From contig NZ_DATJTC010000042.1 of the NCBI RefSeq assembly GCF_035503745.1, positions 91,568 through 155,567 of the forward strand: 64,000 bases of DNA. Direction: 5' to 3'. This stretch comes from Dyella_B sp035503745 (GTDB lineage Bacteria > Pseudomonadota > Gammaproteobacteria > Xanthomonadales > Rhodanobacteraceae). The first letter of the stretch is position 1. The number at the start of each line of letters is the position of its first letter. The translations under genes and the position numbers were made by a program. A model generated the notes under the pieces. That model was not told where the DNA came from, did not search any database, and worked only from the letters and a program-made list of their open reading frames with translations. This document shows, piece by piece, positions 18,556 to 26,981 of this stretch.

Positions 18556-19723
18556 TGGCTACACCATGGATCGGCCGGATGGTGCTCCAGCCTTTGCAGC
18601 TGGGGCATTGCCAGTGGTGCGCCTTGGTACCGAAGCCGCAATGGCTGCAGCGATACATCGCCTGCCCTTCGAGCAGCTTCCTGGTCAGGTCGCGCAGGAT
18701 CAGGAAATTTTCGCGCGCCTCGCCTTCGATCTTGTCCATCGTGGCATCGATCAAGGCCATCAGGCCGCGTACCGACGGACGCTGACGCAACTGCGAGGTA
18801 AGGAATTGGATGGCGGGCTTTTCGCCATCGCGTTTTTCGTAAAGGTGCGTGAGGGCCAGTACCGGCGAAATGCCGTGATAGCGCGCCAGGATATCGCGCA
18901 GAAAACCTTCGGCGCGTTCCATCTGGCCCGAGCGCGCATAGCTGTCCAAGAGCGGCGGCAAGATCTCCGGCACGAAGGCGATGTCCGCATCCACGGCGCG
19001 CTCATAGATATCCACCGCCTGGGCGTGACTGCCCTCCTCCGCATGCAGCCGCCCGGTAAGCATGAATGCACGCACGCAATCGGGCTGGCACGCAAACGCC
19101 TGCTCGAGGTATTCGCGCGCCTCGGCGCGCGCACCATGCTGGCGCGATTGCTCGGCGAGTTCGCAGTAGAACTGGGCGATGGTGGTTTCTTCCTCTTCGC
19201 CCGTCATGGTTTCCAGCCGGCGCGCATGCTCGATCGCCTTGTGCCAATCACGCTCGTGCTGATAGATGGCGATCAGGTGACGCAGGGCCGACGGGGCATG
19301 CGCATTCATCGCCACCAGATCGGAGAACAGCGCTTCGGCACGATCGAGCAGGCCGGCGCGCATGTAGTCTTCGCCCAGCTCCAGCAGCGCCACGGTCTTC
19401 ATCCCTTCGGACAGGCCGGGCCTGGAGACAAGATGCTGGTGCAGACGGATAGCTCGGTCCACTTCGCCGCGACGCCTGAAAAGGTTGCCTAACGCTAAGT
19501 GCGTTTCCACCGTGTCGCGGTTGTATTCGGCGAGCTTGAGGAATACCTCGATAGCCTTGTCCTGCTCCTCGTTGAGCAGGTAGTTCAGGCCACGGAAGTA
19601 GTCAGAGGACAGTTCGCTGACCTGTTCGCCCGAACGGCGAACGCCCGCCCGCCGAGCGGTCCACCAGCCACTAAGAAAGGCCGCCGGTATGAGTAAGGCC
19701 AGCAGCGAGTAGAAAATGCTCAT
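18548..19723 (-). CDS. lapB: LPS assembly protein B (TPR/rubredoxin-like)
   Basis: A 391-residue inner-membrane protein that with FtsH controls LpxC turnover and so balances LPS and phospholipid synthesis. The N-terminal helix SIFYSLLALLIPAAFLSGWW anchors it. TPR repeats fill about residues 60-330, starting YFRGLNYLLNEEQDKAIEVF. The C-terminus has the rubredoxin-type zinc site CSHCG...CPSCKGW. The ATG at 19723 overlaps the lapA stop (ATGA); a longer open frame upstream reads as lapA in another frame and is rejected. Order lapA-lapB downstream of ihfB and rpsA is the usual one in gammaproteobacteria. Confidence 0.97.
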   Translation of the reverse strand: MSIFYSLLALLIPAAFLSGWWTARRAGVRRSGEQVSELSSDYFRGLNYLLNEEQDKAIEVFLKLAEYNRDTVETHLALGNLFRRRGEVDRAIRLHQHLVSRPGLSEGMKTVALLELGEDYMRAGLLDRAEALFSDLVAMNAHAPSALRHLIAIYQHERDWHKAIEHARRLETMTGEEEETTIAQFYCELAEQSRQHGARAEAREYLEQAFACQPDCVRAFMLTGRLHAEEGSHAQAVDIYERAVDADIAFVPEILPPLLDSYARSGQMERAEGFLRDILARYHGISPVLALTHLYEKRDGEKPAIQFLTSQLRQRPSVRGLMALIDATMDKIEGEARENFLILRDLTRKLLEGQAMYRCSHCGFGTKAHHWQCPSCKGWSTIRPIHGVANE

Positions 19724-19980
19724 GGTGTCTTCGAAGCTTTCGCGCCCTGGGCTTTTGCCTGGCGTCGCACCTCGCGGCGATGGCGAGTGGTGACGCCCAG
19801 CCAGGCAGTGAGACCGCCAAGAATCCAGCCTATCGCCAGCACGGCGAGCAAGGCGGCTCCCTTGGGAATCTGGACGTGTGCAAAGGCCAGGTCGTAGCTG
19901 ACGAGGTCCGCGTTGAGCGCCCCGAGTACCACTCCCCCGGCGATGAACAGCAGCAATAGCAGCATGACGATCAGTCGCAT
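19720..19980 (-). CDS. lapA: LPS assembly protein A (LapA domain)
   Basis: An 86-residue inner-membrane protein with two hydrophobic segments (about 2-22 and 41-64) and a basic C-terminal tail of about 20 residues, the standard LapA/YciS layout. It acts with LapB in LPS assembly. The family-like stretch is LGALNADLVSYDLAFA. The stop overlaps the lapB start. Confidence 0.94.
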   Translation of the reverse strand: MRLIVMLLLLLFIAGGVVLGALNADLVSYDLAFAHVQIPKGAALLAVLAIGWILGGLTAWLGVTTRHRREVRRQAKAQGAKASKTP

Positions 19981-20064
19981 GCCGCGACTTTACCCGATTG
20001 GCTGTAGGCGGCACAGACGTGGATGAAGATCGATTCAGCCGAAGTGGCCATTATTCCCCCGCCC

Positions 20065-20101
20065 AAAAAGAAAGGCAGGTTCAGCCATCGGCCGCCTGCC
20101 T
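20065..20101 (-). terminator. Probable Rho-independent terminator of ihfB
   Basis: On the minus strand an AGGCAGG/CCTGCCT stem with a 15-base loop that can itself pair partly is followed by TTTCTTTTT. It lies 28 bases after the ihfB stop, before the lapA promoter region. Confidence 0.8.
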
Positions 20102-20128
20102 GTCGGAATAAGGATCGAGCAAGGAACG

Positions 20129-20428
20129 TCAGCCGTCTTTTTGCTCCAGATGCATGTTAACGCGCTCGCGCAGCTCTTTGCCGGGCTTGAAGTGCGGAAC
20201 ATGCTTGCCGGGCAGTGCCACGGCGTCACCGGTCTTGGGATTGCGGCCCATGCGCGGTGGACGGTAATGCAAGGCGAAACTGCCGAAGCCGCGCACTTCA
20301 ATGCGCTCGCCGGTGGCCAAGGCCTGACTCATCTGTTCGATGACGTTCTTGACTGCCAGCTCGACGTCGCCAAACGCAAGATGGGTCTGGCGCCTCGCCA
20401 GCGCCTCAATCAGCTCGGATTTGGTCAT
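20129..20428 (-). CDS. ihfB: Integration host factor subunit beta
   Basis: A 99-residue DNA-bending protein that pairs with IhfA. It begins MTKSELIEALARRQTHL and contains the beta-arm signature GRNPKTGDAV with the intercalating proline before KHVPHFKPGKELRERVN. Length and ends match the family. It lies between rpsA upstream and lapAB downstream. IHF would also serve the site-specific recombinases of the island at the right end of the window. Confidence 0.98.
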   Translation of the reverse strand: MTKSELIEALARRQTHLAFGDVELAVKNVIEQMSQALATGERIEVRGFGSFALHYRPPRMGRNPKTGDAVALPGKHVPHFKPGKELRERVNMHLEQKDG

Positions 20429-20496
20429 GGGTCCCCAATGTCCGTGACGTGGAACGAGTTGGGGCGGCGTTGCCGCCGCCCCACTGCAAGCACTAC

Positions 20497-22170
20497 TTAG
20501 TCAGCCTTGTTGAGCTGCTCTTTGAGCAGCGCACCAAGCTTGGTCGTGCCACCGGACGCGGACGAGTATTCCGCCATCGCGTCTTGCAGCTCTTCCTCGT
20601 CCTTGGCGCGGATCGACAACGACAGCTGGCGACCCTTACGGTCCATGCCCGTGAACTTGGCTTCCACCTTGTCACCCAGCTTAAGATGCTGCGTGGCATC
20701 GTCGATGCGTTCCTTGGCGATATCGCTGGCGCGCAGGTAACCTTCCACGCCATCGCCCAGGTCGATCACGGCACCCTTGGCATCGACTTCCTTCACGGTG
20801 CCGTTGACGATGGAGCCGCGCGGATGGACGGCCATGAAGTGGCCGAACGGATCCTGTTCCATCTGCTTGATGCCCAGCGAGATGCGCTCGCGCTCCGGAT
20901 CCACCGCCAGCACCACGGCCTCGATCTCGTCGCCCTTCTTGAAGTTGCGCACGAGGTCTTCGCCGGAAGCCTGCCAGGAGATGTCGGACAGGTGCACCAG
21001 GCCGTCGATACCGCCATCCAGGCCGATGAAGATGCCGAAGTCGGTGATCGACTTGATCTGACCGGAAACCTTGTCGCCCTTCTTATGCATGGCGGCGAAA
21101 GCTTCCCACGGGTTCGAACGGGTCTGCTTGATACCCAGCGAGATGCGGCGACGCTCTTCATCCACGTCCAGCACCATCACTTCGGTTTCATCGCCAACCT
21201 GCACGACCTTGGCCGGATTGACGTTCTTGTTCGTCCAATCCATTTCGGAGACGTGCACCAGGCCTTCGACGCCCGGCTCGATCTCGACGAAGCAGCCGTA
21301 ATCGGTGACGTTGGAGACCTTGCCGAACAGGCGGCTGCCGACCGGGTAGCGACGCGAAATGTTCACCCACGGATCGTCGCCCAGCTGCTTGAGGCCCAGC
21401 GACACGCGGTTGCGCTCGCGGTCGTACTTGAGCACGCGAACGTCCAGCTCGTCGCCGACGTTGACGACTTCGGACGGATGGCGCACGCGCTTCCACGCCA
21501 TGTCGGTGATGTGCAGCAGGCCGTCGATGCCGCCCAGGTCCACGAACGCACCGTAATCGGTGAGGTTCTTGACGGTACCCTTGACCACCGCGCCTTCGGT
21601 GAGGCGCTCAAGCAGCTTCTCGCGCTCTTCGGAGAACTCGGTCTCGACAACGGCGCGGCGGCTGACCACAACGTTGTTGCGCTTGCGGTCGAGCTTGATG
21701 ATCTTGAATTCCAGGTCCTTGCCTTCCAGGTAAACCGGATCGCGGACCGGACGCACGTCGACCAGCGAGCCCGGCAGGAACGCACGGACGTCCTTGATGT
21801 CGACGGTGAAACCGCCCTTGACCTTGCCGGAGATCTTGCCGGTGATGGTCTCTTCCTTGTCGAAGGCCTGCTCGAGGTCGTCCCACACCATGGAACGCTT
21901 GGCCTTCTCGCGGGAGAGCTTCGTTTCGCCGAAGCCGTCTTCCAGGGCATCGAGGGCAACCTTCACCTCGTCGCCAACGCGCACTTCCAACTCGCCGTTC
22001 TCGCTCTTGAACTGCTCGATCGGGACGATGCCTTCGCTCTTGAGGCCGGCGTTGATCACGACGACGTCGTTGCGGATCTCCACAACGATACCGGTGACGA
22101 TGGCACCCGGCTTCAGCTTCGAAATGGCCTGTTGGCTCTGTTCAAACAGCTCGGCAAAACTTTCAGTCAT
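20497..22170 (-). CDS. rpsA: 30S ribosomal protein S1
   Basis: A 557-residue, six-repeat S1 protein that binds mRNA on the small ribosomal subunit and assists initiation on structured or leaderless messages. The six S1 OB-fold repeats are visible, the later ones sharing GSRLFGKVSNVTDYGCFVEI-like openings and RRISLGIKQ-like ends. The ATG at 22170 begins MTESFAELFEQSQQ, the normal S1 start; a longer upstream frame is non-coding. The length equals that of E. coli S1. Order cmk-rpsA-ihfB is canonical. The 165 bases to cmk probably hold the rpsA promoter and leader. Confidence 0.98.
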   Translation of the reverse strand: MTESFAELFEQSQQAISKLKPGAIVTGIVVEIRNDVVVINAGLKSEGIVPIEQFKSENGELEVRVGDEVKVALDALEDGFGETKLSREKAKRSMVWDDLEQAFDKEETITGKISGKVKGGFTVDIKDVRAFLPGSLVDVRPVRDPVYLEGKDLEFKIIKLDRKRNNVVVSRRAVVETEFSEEREKLLERLTEGAVVKGTVKNLTDYGAFVDLGGIDGLLHITDMAWKRVRHPSEVVNVGDELDVRVLKYDRERNRVSLGLKQLGDDPWVNISRRYPVGSRLFGKVSNVTDYGCFVEIEPGVEGLVHVSEMDWTNKNVNPAKVVQVGDETEVMVLDVDEERRRISLGIKQTRSNPWEAFAAMHKKGDKVSGQIKSITDFGIFIGLDGGIDGLVHLSDISWQASGEDLVRNFKKGDEIEAVVLAVDPERERISLGIKQMEQDPFGHFMAVHPRGSIVNGTVKEVDAKGAVIDLGDGVEGYLRASDIAKERIDDATQHLKLGDKVEAKFTGMDRKGRQLSLSIRAKDEEELQDAMAEYSSASGGTTKLGALLKEQLNKAD

Positions 22171-22335
22171 GTTGATTCCAGAAATAAGAAAAGGCCCTTG
22201 ACCCCATGCGCGCCGTCGGATGTTTTGCGCAAGGGCGAGGCCCACCGGTTGTGGGTGCGTCGGGATTGCTCCCTGACACCGTTGAACCAAAACTCCATGC
22301 CGCGGCATGAAGCACCAAAGCCGCCGCAACCGTGG

Positions 22336-23016
22336 TTACGGTTTTACGACGGCCAAAACCTCGGCGACCACATCCTCGATTCCCATGCCGGTGGTATCCA
22401 CCAGCACCGCATCGCGGGCGGGCTTGAGCGGCGCTACGGCTCGCGAGGCATCGCGGGCGTCACGCGCTTCAATTTCGCTCTGGAGGGAACTAAGTGTAAC
22501 GCTTAGCCCCTTTTCCTTCAACTGCTTATAACGCCTTTTCGCCCTCTCGGCGGCGCTGGCGGTCAGGAACACCTTATAGGCCGCATCGGGGAATATCACC
22601 GTGCCCATGTCGCGCCCGTCGGCCACCAGGCCCGGTCCCTTGCGGAAGCCCAGCTGCAGGGCGACCAGGGCCTGGCGCACCGAGGGCACCGAGGCGATCG
22701 CCGAGGCCGCCGCCCCGGCCGTTTCGGTGCGCAGCTCGTCGGTGGCGTCGTGACCGTTTACAATCACCCGCGTTTCGCCGCCGTCCGGTGCGGCGCGAAA
22801 CTGGATCCTGGTACCTGCCGCGCAGCGGGTCACCGCTTCGGTATCGGACAGATCCAGGCCGGCCATGCCAGCCGCATAGCCGACCGCCCGGTAAAGCGCC
22901 CCAGAGTCCAGCAGCCGCCAGCCCAGGTGCTCGGCGACCAGCCGGCTGATCGTGCCTTTGCCCGACCCGGAGGGTCCGTCGATGGTGAGAACGGGCACAG
23001 GCGCACTTGTTCGCAT
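22336..23016 (-). CDS. cmk: Cytidylate kinase
   Basis: A 226-residue CMP/dCMP kinase. The P-loop GPSGSGKGT is at residues 14-22. The family segment LLDSGALYRAVGYAA, DGRDMGTVIFPDA, and the lid region AAERAKRRYKQLKEKG are present. I place the start at the ATG at 23016, with AGGT seven bases before it; a GTG at 23034 would add six residues and has no better ribosome binding site. The gene precedes rpsA as is usual. Confidence 0.97.
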   Translation of the reverse strand: MRTSAPVPVLTIDGPSGSGKGTISRLVAEHLGWRLLDSGALYRAVGYAAGMAGLDLSDTEAVTRCAAGTRIQFRAAPDGGETRVIVNGHDATDELRTETAGAAASAIASVPSVRQALVALQLGFRKGPGLVADGRDMGTVIFPDAAYKVFLTASAAERAKRRYKQLKEKGLSVTLSSLQSEIEARDARDASRAVAPLKPARDAVLVDTTGMGIEDVVAEVLAVVKP

Positions 23017-23125
23017 GGACTGACCTGATGGCACGGGAAGTGCTTAAGCTTATCGTGTTTCAAGGGGTTCCAGGCTCATGCTTAACAGCTCTCTCTCTGC
23101 CACATCGTCGTACCAGCTATCCGCC

Positions 23126-23383
23126 ATGAACGATCTCCAGCACGAGTTCGAACAGGCCGCCACGGACATCAAGCGGCTTGGCGAACGTCCCGACAACGAC
23201 ACCCTGCTTCGCCTCTACGCGCTCTACAAACAAGGCCTCGATGGCGATGTGCACGGCGCACAGCCCGGTTTCTTCGATTTCATCGGCACCGCCAAGCAGG
23301 AGGCCTGGGCGCTGCTCAAAGGCATGTCGCAAGACGATGCCATGCGCCAATACATCTCACTGGTACGACAATTGCTGCCCTAA
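23126..23383 (+). CDS. Acyl-CoA-binding protein (ACBP)
   Basis: An 85-residue four-helix protein that binds medium- and long-chain acyl-CoA in the cytoplasm. The family signature LRLYALYKQGLDGDV lies at about 29-43, and KQEAWALLKGMSQDDAMRQY matches the helix that holds the CoA-contacting Lys and Trp. The ATG at 23126 gives a normal ACBP N-terminus (MNDLQHEFEQA); an earlier in-frame ATG at 23078 adds 16 unlikely residues. It precedes the 2,4-dienoyl-CoA reductase gene by 83 bases on the same strand, which suits a shared role in fatty acid use. Confidence 0.93.
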   Translation: MNDLQHEFEQAATDIKRLGERPDNDTLLRLYALYKQGLDGDVHGAQPGFFDFIGTAKQEAWALLKGMSQDDAMRQYISLVRQLLP

Positions 23384-23466
23384 GGGTCACCTGCCCCGCA
23401 TGGGCCACTTGCGCCCACGGGGACTAGTCAGGCACATTCATACGATCGTTTGAAGACGGTCGGTTC

Positions 23467-25485
23467 ATGAACTATCCCCACTTGTTCGCCCCGCTCCCGC
23501 TGGGCCACGTCACCTTGCCCAACCGCATCCTGATGGGCTCGATGCATACGGGCCTGGAAGACAAAGCGTCGGATTTCGACAAGCTTGCCGCCTATTTCGC
23601 CGAGCGCGCCCGCGGCGGGGTCGGCCTGATGGTGACCGGGGGCATCGCTCCCAGTATCGAGGGATGGCTGAAGCCTTTTGGCGGCCGCCTGACCCTGCCC
23701 TGGCACAAGCCCAGGCACCGCAAGATCACTCGCGCGGTCCACGCCGAAGGCGGACGGATCTGCATGCAGATCCTCCATGCAGGCCGCTACGGCTATCACC
23801 CGCTGTCGGTCGCGCCCTCGCGCATCCAATCACCGATCACGCCGTTCACCCCGCGCGAACTCAGCGCCGGCGGCGTGGAGCGCACCATCAACGACTTCGT
23901 GCGCTGCGCCAAGCTGGCGCGGGACGCCGGCTACGACGGTGTCGAAGTGATGGGCTCGGAGGGCTACCTGATCAACCAGTTCATCGCCGCGCGCACCAAC
24001 CAGCGCACCGACGACTGGGGCGGCGATGCCGAGCGCCGCATGCGTTTTCCGGTGGAAATCGTGCGCCGCATGCGCAAGGCGGTGGGCCCGGATTTCATCA
24101 TCATCTATCGCTTGTCCATGCTCGATCTGGTCGAAGGCGGCCAGGACTGGCAGGAAATCGTGACGCTGGCCAAGGCCGTCGAACAAGCCGGCGCCAGCAT
24201 CATCAACACCGGCATCGGCTGGCACGAAGCGCGCGTACCGACCATCGTCACCAGCGTGCCGCGCGCGGGTTTCGCGTGGGTCACGAAGAAGTTGCGCGGC
24301 GAGGTGTCGATTCCGCTGATTACCACCAATCGCATCAACATGCCCGATGTCGCCGAGCAGATTCTCGCCAGCGGCGACGCCGACATGGTGTCGATGGCAC
24401 GGCCGCTGCTGGCCGATCCGGATTGGGCGCAAAAAGCCAAGGGCGGCAACAGCGAACGCATCAACACCTGCATTGCGTGCAACCAGGCCTGTCTCGATCA
24501 CGTGTTCCAGAACCGGCGCGCGAGCTGCATGGTCAATCCGCGCGCGTGCCACGAAACGGAATTGCGGATCAGCCCCGCCGCTACGCGCAAGCGCGTCGCC
24601 GTCGTCGGTGCCGGCCCTGCTGGTCTCGCCTGCGCGACCACGCTTGCCGAACGCGGCCACGATGTCACCCTGATCGACCGTGCGAGCGATATCGGCGGCC
24701 AGTTCAACTACGCCAAACGCATTCCCGGCAAGGAAGAATTCCACGAAACACTGCGCTACTTCCGGCATCGCCTGGGCGATCTGGGCGTGCGCCTGCGCCT
24801 TGGCGAAACCGCCGACGCCGGCTCCATCGCCGCCCAAGGCTACGACGAGGTGGTGGTGGCGACCGGGATCACGCCGCGCAAGGTGAGTTTTCCGGGCAGC
24901 AACGATCCGCGCGTACTCAGCTATCTGGATGTTCTTGCGCGCAACCAGTCGGTTGGGCATCGCGTCGCCATCATCGGTGCCGGCGGCATCGGTTTTGACG
25001 TCGCCCAGTTCCTCACCGAGCACGCTCCCTCGCCCACCACCGACGTGGCGCGCTGGACGCGCGAATGGGGCGTGGACATGCAATTGGAACACCGCGGCGG
25101 CCTTGACCAGGCGCATCCCGAGCCCGCCGCACGGCAAGTCTGGTTGCTGCAACGCACGGAAGGTCGCCCTGGCGCACGCCTGAACAAGACCACCGGCTGG
25201 GTCCATCGCGCGACGCTGAAAAACAAGAAAGTCGCCATGCTCGGTGGCGTCGCCTACGACCGCTTTGACGACCAGGGCCTGCACATCACCGTCGATGGCC
25301 AGCCCCAGGTGCTTGCGGTCGACCACATCGTGGTCTGCGCGGGCCAGGAACCCAACCGCGGCTTGGCCGATGCGCTGCTTGCACAAGGTCAACGCGTACA
25401 CGTTATCGGTGGCGCGGACGTGGCCGCCGAACTCGACGCCAAGCGTGCCATCGCCCAAGGCACACGGCTTGCCACGGAACTCTAG
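23467..25485 (+). CDS. fadH: NADPH-dependent 2,4-dienoyl-CoA reductase
   Basis: A 672-residue three-domain iron-sulfur flavoenzyme for beta-oxidation of unsaturated fatty acids. The first 360 residues form an Old-Yellow-Enzyme barrel with FMN (begins NYPHLFAPLPLGHVTLPNRI, with HAGRYGYH). The 4Fe-4S cluster motif is CIACNQACLD...CMVNP (about 338-357). The FAD domain begins RVAVVGAGPAGLACA, and a NAD(P) site follows at VAIIGAGGIGFDVAQ. Length equals E. coli FadH. The acyl-CoA-binding protein lies upstream and a LysR regulator downstream on the same strand. Confidence 0.97.
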   Translation: MNYPHLFAPLPLGHVTLPNRILMGSMHTGLEDKASDFDKLAAYFAERARGGVGLMVTGGIAPSIEGWLKPFGGRLTLPWHKPRHRKITRAVHAEGGRICMQILHAGRYGYHPLSVAPSRIQSPITPFTPRELSAGGVERTINDFVRCAKLARDAGYDGVEVMGSEGYLINQFIAARTNQRTDDWGGDAERRMRFPVEIVRRMRKAVGPDFIIIYRLSMLDLVEGGQDWQEIVTLAKAVEQAGASIINTGIGWHEARVPTIVTSVPRAGFAWVTKKLRGEVSIPLITTNRINMPDVAEQILASGDADMVSMARPLLADPDWAQKAKGGNSERINTCIACNQACLDHVFQNRRASCMVNPRACHETELRISPAATRKRVAVVGAGPAGLACATTLAERGHDVTLIDRASDIGGQFNYAKRIPGKEEFHETLRYFRHRLGDLGVRLRLGETADAGSIAAQGYDEVVVATGITPRKVSFPGSNDPRVLSYLDVLARNQSVGHRVAIIGAGGIGFDVAQFLTEHAPSPTTDVARWTREWGVDMQLEHRGGLDQAHPEPAARQVWLLQRTEGRPGARLNKTTGWVHRATLKNKKVAMLGGVAYDRFDDQGLHITVDGQPQVLAVDHIVVCAGQEPNRGLADALLAQGQRVHVIGGADVAAELDAKRAIAQGTRLATEL

Positions 25486-25678
25486 AAAAGCTCCGCAAGC
25501 CGTTGCTTGGAAAGACAGAAAAGGAAGCGCCCCGCCAGCGACGCGTCGGTAGTGGCTCTGGGGAGGGAGGCCGAATACCGCGGGGGTAGCGTCGCTGCGG
25601 GGCGAGGGTCAGCGGCACTCGGGGGGAGGGGGGTCAGTGCCGCGACAGGGACTATATTATGATCGACACGATACAGAA

Positions 25679-25694
25679 TCAAATATATATTTGA
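25679..25694. promoter_or_regulatory. 16-bp perfect palindrome upstream of the LysR gene
   Basis: TCAAATATATATTTGA, a perfect palindrome 26 bases before the LysR-type regulator start, in the only AT-rich patch of this high-GC region. It has the T-N11-A form of a LysR-type binding box, so autoregulation is the natural inference. Confidence 0.55.
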
Positions 25695-25719
25695 GGCTCT
25701 ATTAATACGAAAGTCATAT

Positions 25720-26631
25720 ATGTTTGATTTTCGCCAGCTGCGCTACTTCATTGCCGTCGCCGAGGAGCTCAGCTTCACCCGGGCGGCGCAACGGCTGCAT
25801 CTTTCGCAGCCCCCGCTTTCGCAACAGATCCAGGCGCTTGAGCAGGACCTTGGCATCCGTCTGCTGGAGCGCGACAAGCGCAACGTCACCCTGACGGCCC
25901 CTGGCCAGCTGTTCCTGCAGCAGGCGCGCAAGATCCTCGCCATGGCCGAGGAAACCCGCACCCAGGTGAGCGAGGCCGCGGCCGGCTTCAGCGGACACCT
26001 GAAGCTTGCCTACACCGTATCGGTATCGTTTCACCCGGCCATGCCGCAAACCCTGCTCTTGCTGGGCAAAAACGCGCCCAACATCCGCGTCTGGCTGAGC
26101 GAGATGTACACCGACCCGCAGTTCGCGGCCTTGCGCGCGGGCCAGATCGACGTCGGCTTCGTCCGGGACGAACCTAGCCATGAAGACGACGTCCGCGCCC
26201 TGCGGCTGGACGTGATCGACCGCGAACCCCTCTTGCTCGCCCTGCCCGCCGGCCATCGGCTGGCCGACCGCGAAAGCCTGCAACTGGGCGAAGTTGCCGG
26301 CGAACCCTTCGTGATCCAACCGCGTGAACTGGCGGCGACCCTCTACGACCGGCTGCTACTGCTGGCGGCCAAATCGGGATTCCATCCGGTGGTGAAGCAA
26401 CAGGCCCAGCAGCTCAATGGCCTGATCGCCCTGGTCGCCGCAGGCATCGGCATGGCGCTGGTGCCAGCCAGCATGAAGGCGGTGAGGCTGGCAGGAGTGA
26501 GCTACGTACCACTGGCAGACCCCGATGCCTACCTGCTACTGGCTGTTGCCAGCCGCCTGGAAAACCCCTCGCCCGTGGTGCACCAGTTTCTGGACACCGT
26601 AAACGAAGCCAAGGCCGCGCTGGGCTTGTGA
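25720..26631 (+). CDS. LysR-type transcriptional regulator
   Basis: A 303-residue LysR-type regulator. Residues 1-60 are the winged helix-turn-helix (FRQLRYFIAVAEELSFTRAAQRLHLSQPPLSQQIQALE), followed by the linker helix and a periplasmic-binding-protein-like effector domain (about 90-295). The N-terminal residues resemble the CatR/BenM/CbbR-type branch, whose members commonly respond to aromatic or small organic acids, but the effector cannot be inferred. The start is an ATG at 25720 in an AT-rich stretch. It is downstream of fadH in the same orientation, separated by 234 bases with its own palindromic operator candidate, so it may be independent of fadH. Confidence 0.94.
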   Translation: MFDFRQLRYFIAVAEELSFTRAAQRLHLSQPPLSQQIQALEQDLGIRLLERDKRNVTLTAPGQLFLQQARKILAMAEETRTQVSEAAAGFSGHLKLAYTVSVSFHPAMPQTLLLLGKNAPNIRVWLSEMYTDPQFAALRAGQIDVGFVRDEPSHEDDVRALRLDVIDREPLLLALPAGHRLADRESLQLGEVAGEPFVIQPRELAATLYDRLLLLAAKSGFHPVVKQQAQQLNGLIALVAAGIGMALVPASMKAVRLAGVSYVPLADPDAYLLLAVASRLENPSPVVHQFLDTVNEAKAALGL

Positions 26632-26656
26632 TAAGTATTTCAAATAGATATACTTA
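26626..26656 (+). promoter_or_regulatory. rpmJ promoter with overlapping inverted repeat
   Basis: TTGTGA (26626-26631, overlapping the LysR stop codon) and TATACT (26649-26654) are 17 bases apart. Inverted 7-base arms TAAGTAT (26632-26638) and ATACTTA (26650-26656), 11 bases apart, cover the spacer and -10 box, so a repressor could bind here. Confidence 0.6.
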
Positions 26657-26694
26657 CGCGCTTTCTTCGACCCATTTCGTTCCAGGAGCCTGCC

Positions 26695-26820
26695 GTGAAG
26701 GTGCTTTCCTCTTTGAAGACCGCCAAGCAGCGGCACCGCGACTGCAAGGTTGTGCGCCGCCGCGGCAAAGTGTTCGTGATCTGCAAGAGCAACCCGCGCT
26801 TCAAAGCGCGCCAGCGTTGA
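26695..26820 (+). CDS. rpmJ: 50S ribosomal protein L36, zinc-free (YkgO-like) type
   Basis: A 41-residue ribosomal protein, found by direct reading because it is very short. It starts with GTG at 26695 with AGGAG eight bases upstream. It begins MKVLSSLKTAKQRHRDCKVV and continues RRRGKVFVICKSNPRFKARQR. The classical L36 zinc ligands (CxxC and the later histidine) are incomplete: only single cysteines remain in RDCK and VICK, so this is the C-minus form, like E. coli YkgO. In several bacteria that form replaces the zinc form under zinc limitation, controlled by Zur; in Xanthomonadales it may be the only L36, which this window cannot show. Confidence 0.95.
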   Translation: MKVLSSLKTAKQRHRDCKVVRRRGKVFVICKSNPRFKARQR

Positions 26821-26838
26821 TCAACGCCGCGAACCGCT

Positions 26839-26867
26839 AAAAAAGCCGCTTTATAGCGGCTTTTTTT
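26839..26867 (+). terminator. Rho-independent terminator of rpmJ
   Basis: AAGCCGC and GCGGCTT arms around a six-base loop (TTTATA), followed by a T-run, about 20 bases after the rpmJ stop. Confidence 0.95.
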
Positions 26868-26896
26868 GTGGGCGAACGGCAACGCCTGTCTCTCTG

Positions 26897-26981
26897 GGGA
26901 TGCTCTGATTCATTCTTCGCAGGTGTGGCCCGCGAACAGACAGAGCAGGTGACACCTGCAAAGAATGAATCAGAGCGTCCC
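26897..26981. repeat. Long inverted repeat (30-bp arms) between rpmJ and the SDR gene
   Basis: Arms 26897-26926 and 26952-26981 match at 28 of 30 positions when inverted, around a 25-base loop. The right arm ends at the last base of the SDR stop codon. The core of each arm reads GATTCATTCTT or its complement. It could end both convergent transcripts, but the arms are longer than a terminator needs and lack a T-tract, so a dispersed palindromic repeat or a mini-element is as likely. Confidence 0.85.

Noticed and set aside
20449..22506. 685-residue open frame on the plus strand
   Set aside because: Antisense to rpsA; repeated His/Asp patterns come from the reverse reading of S1 repeats.
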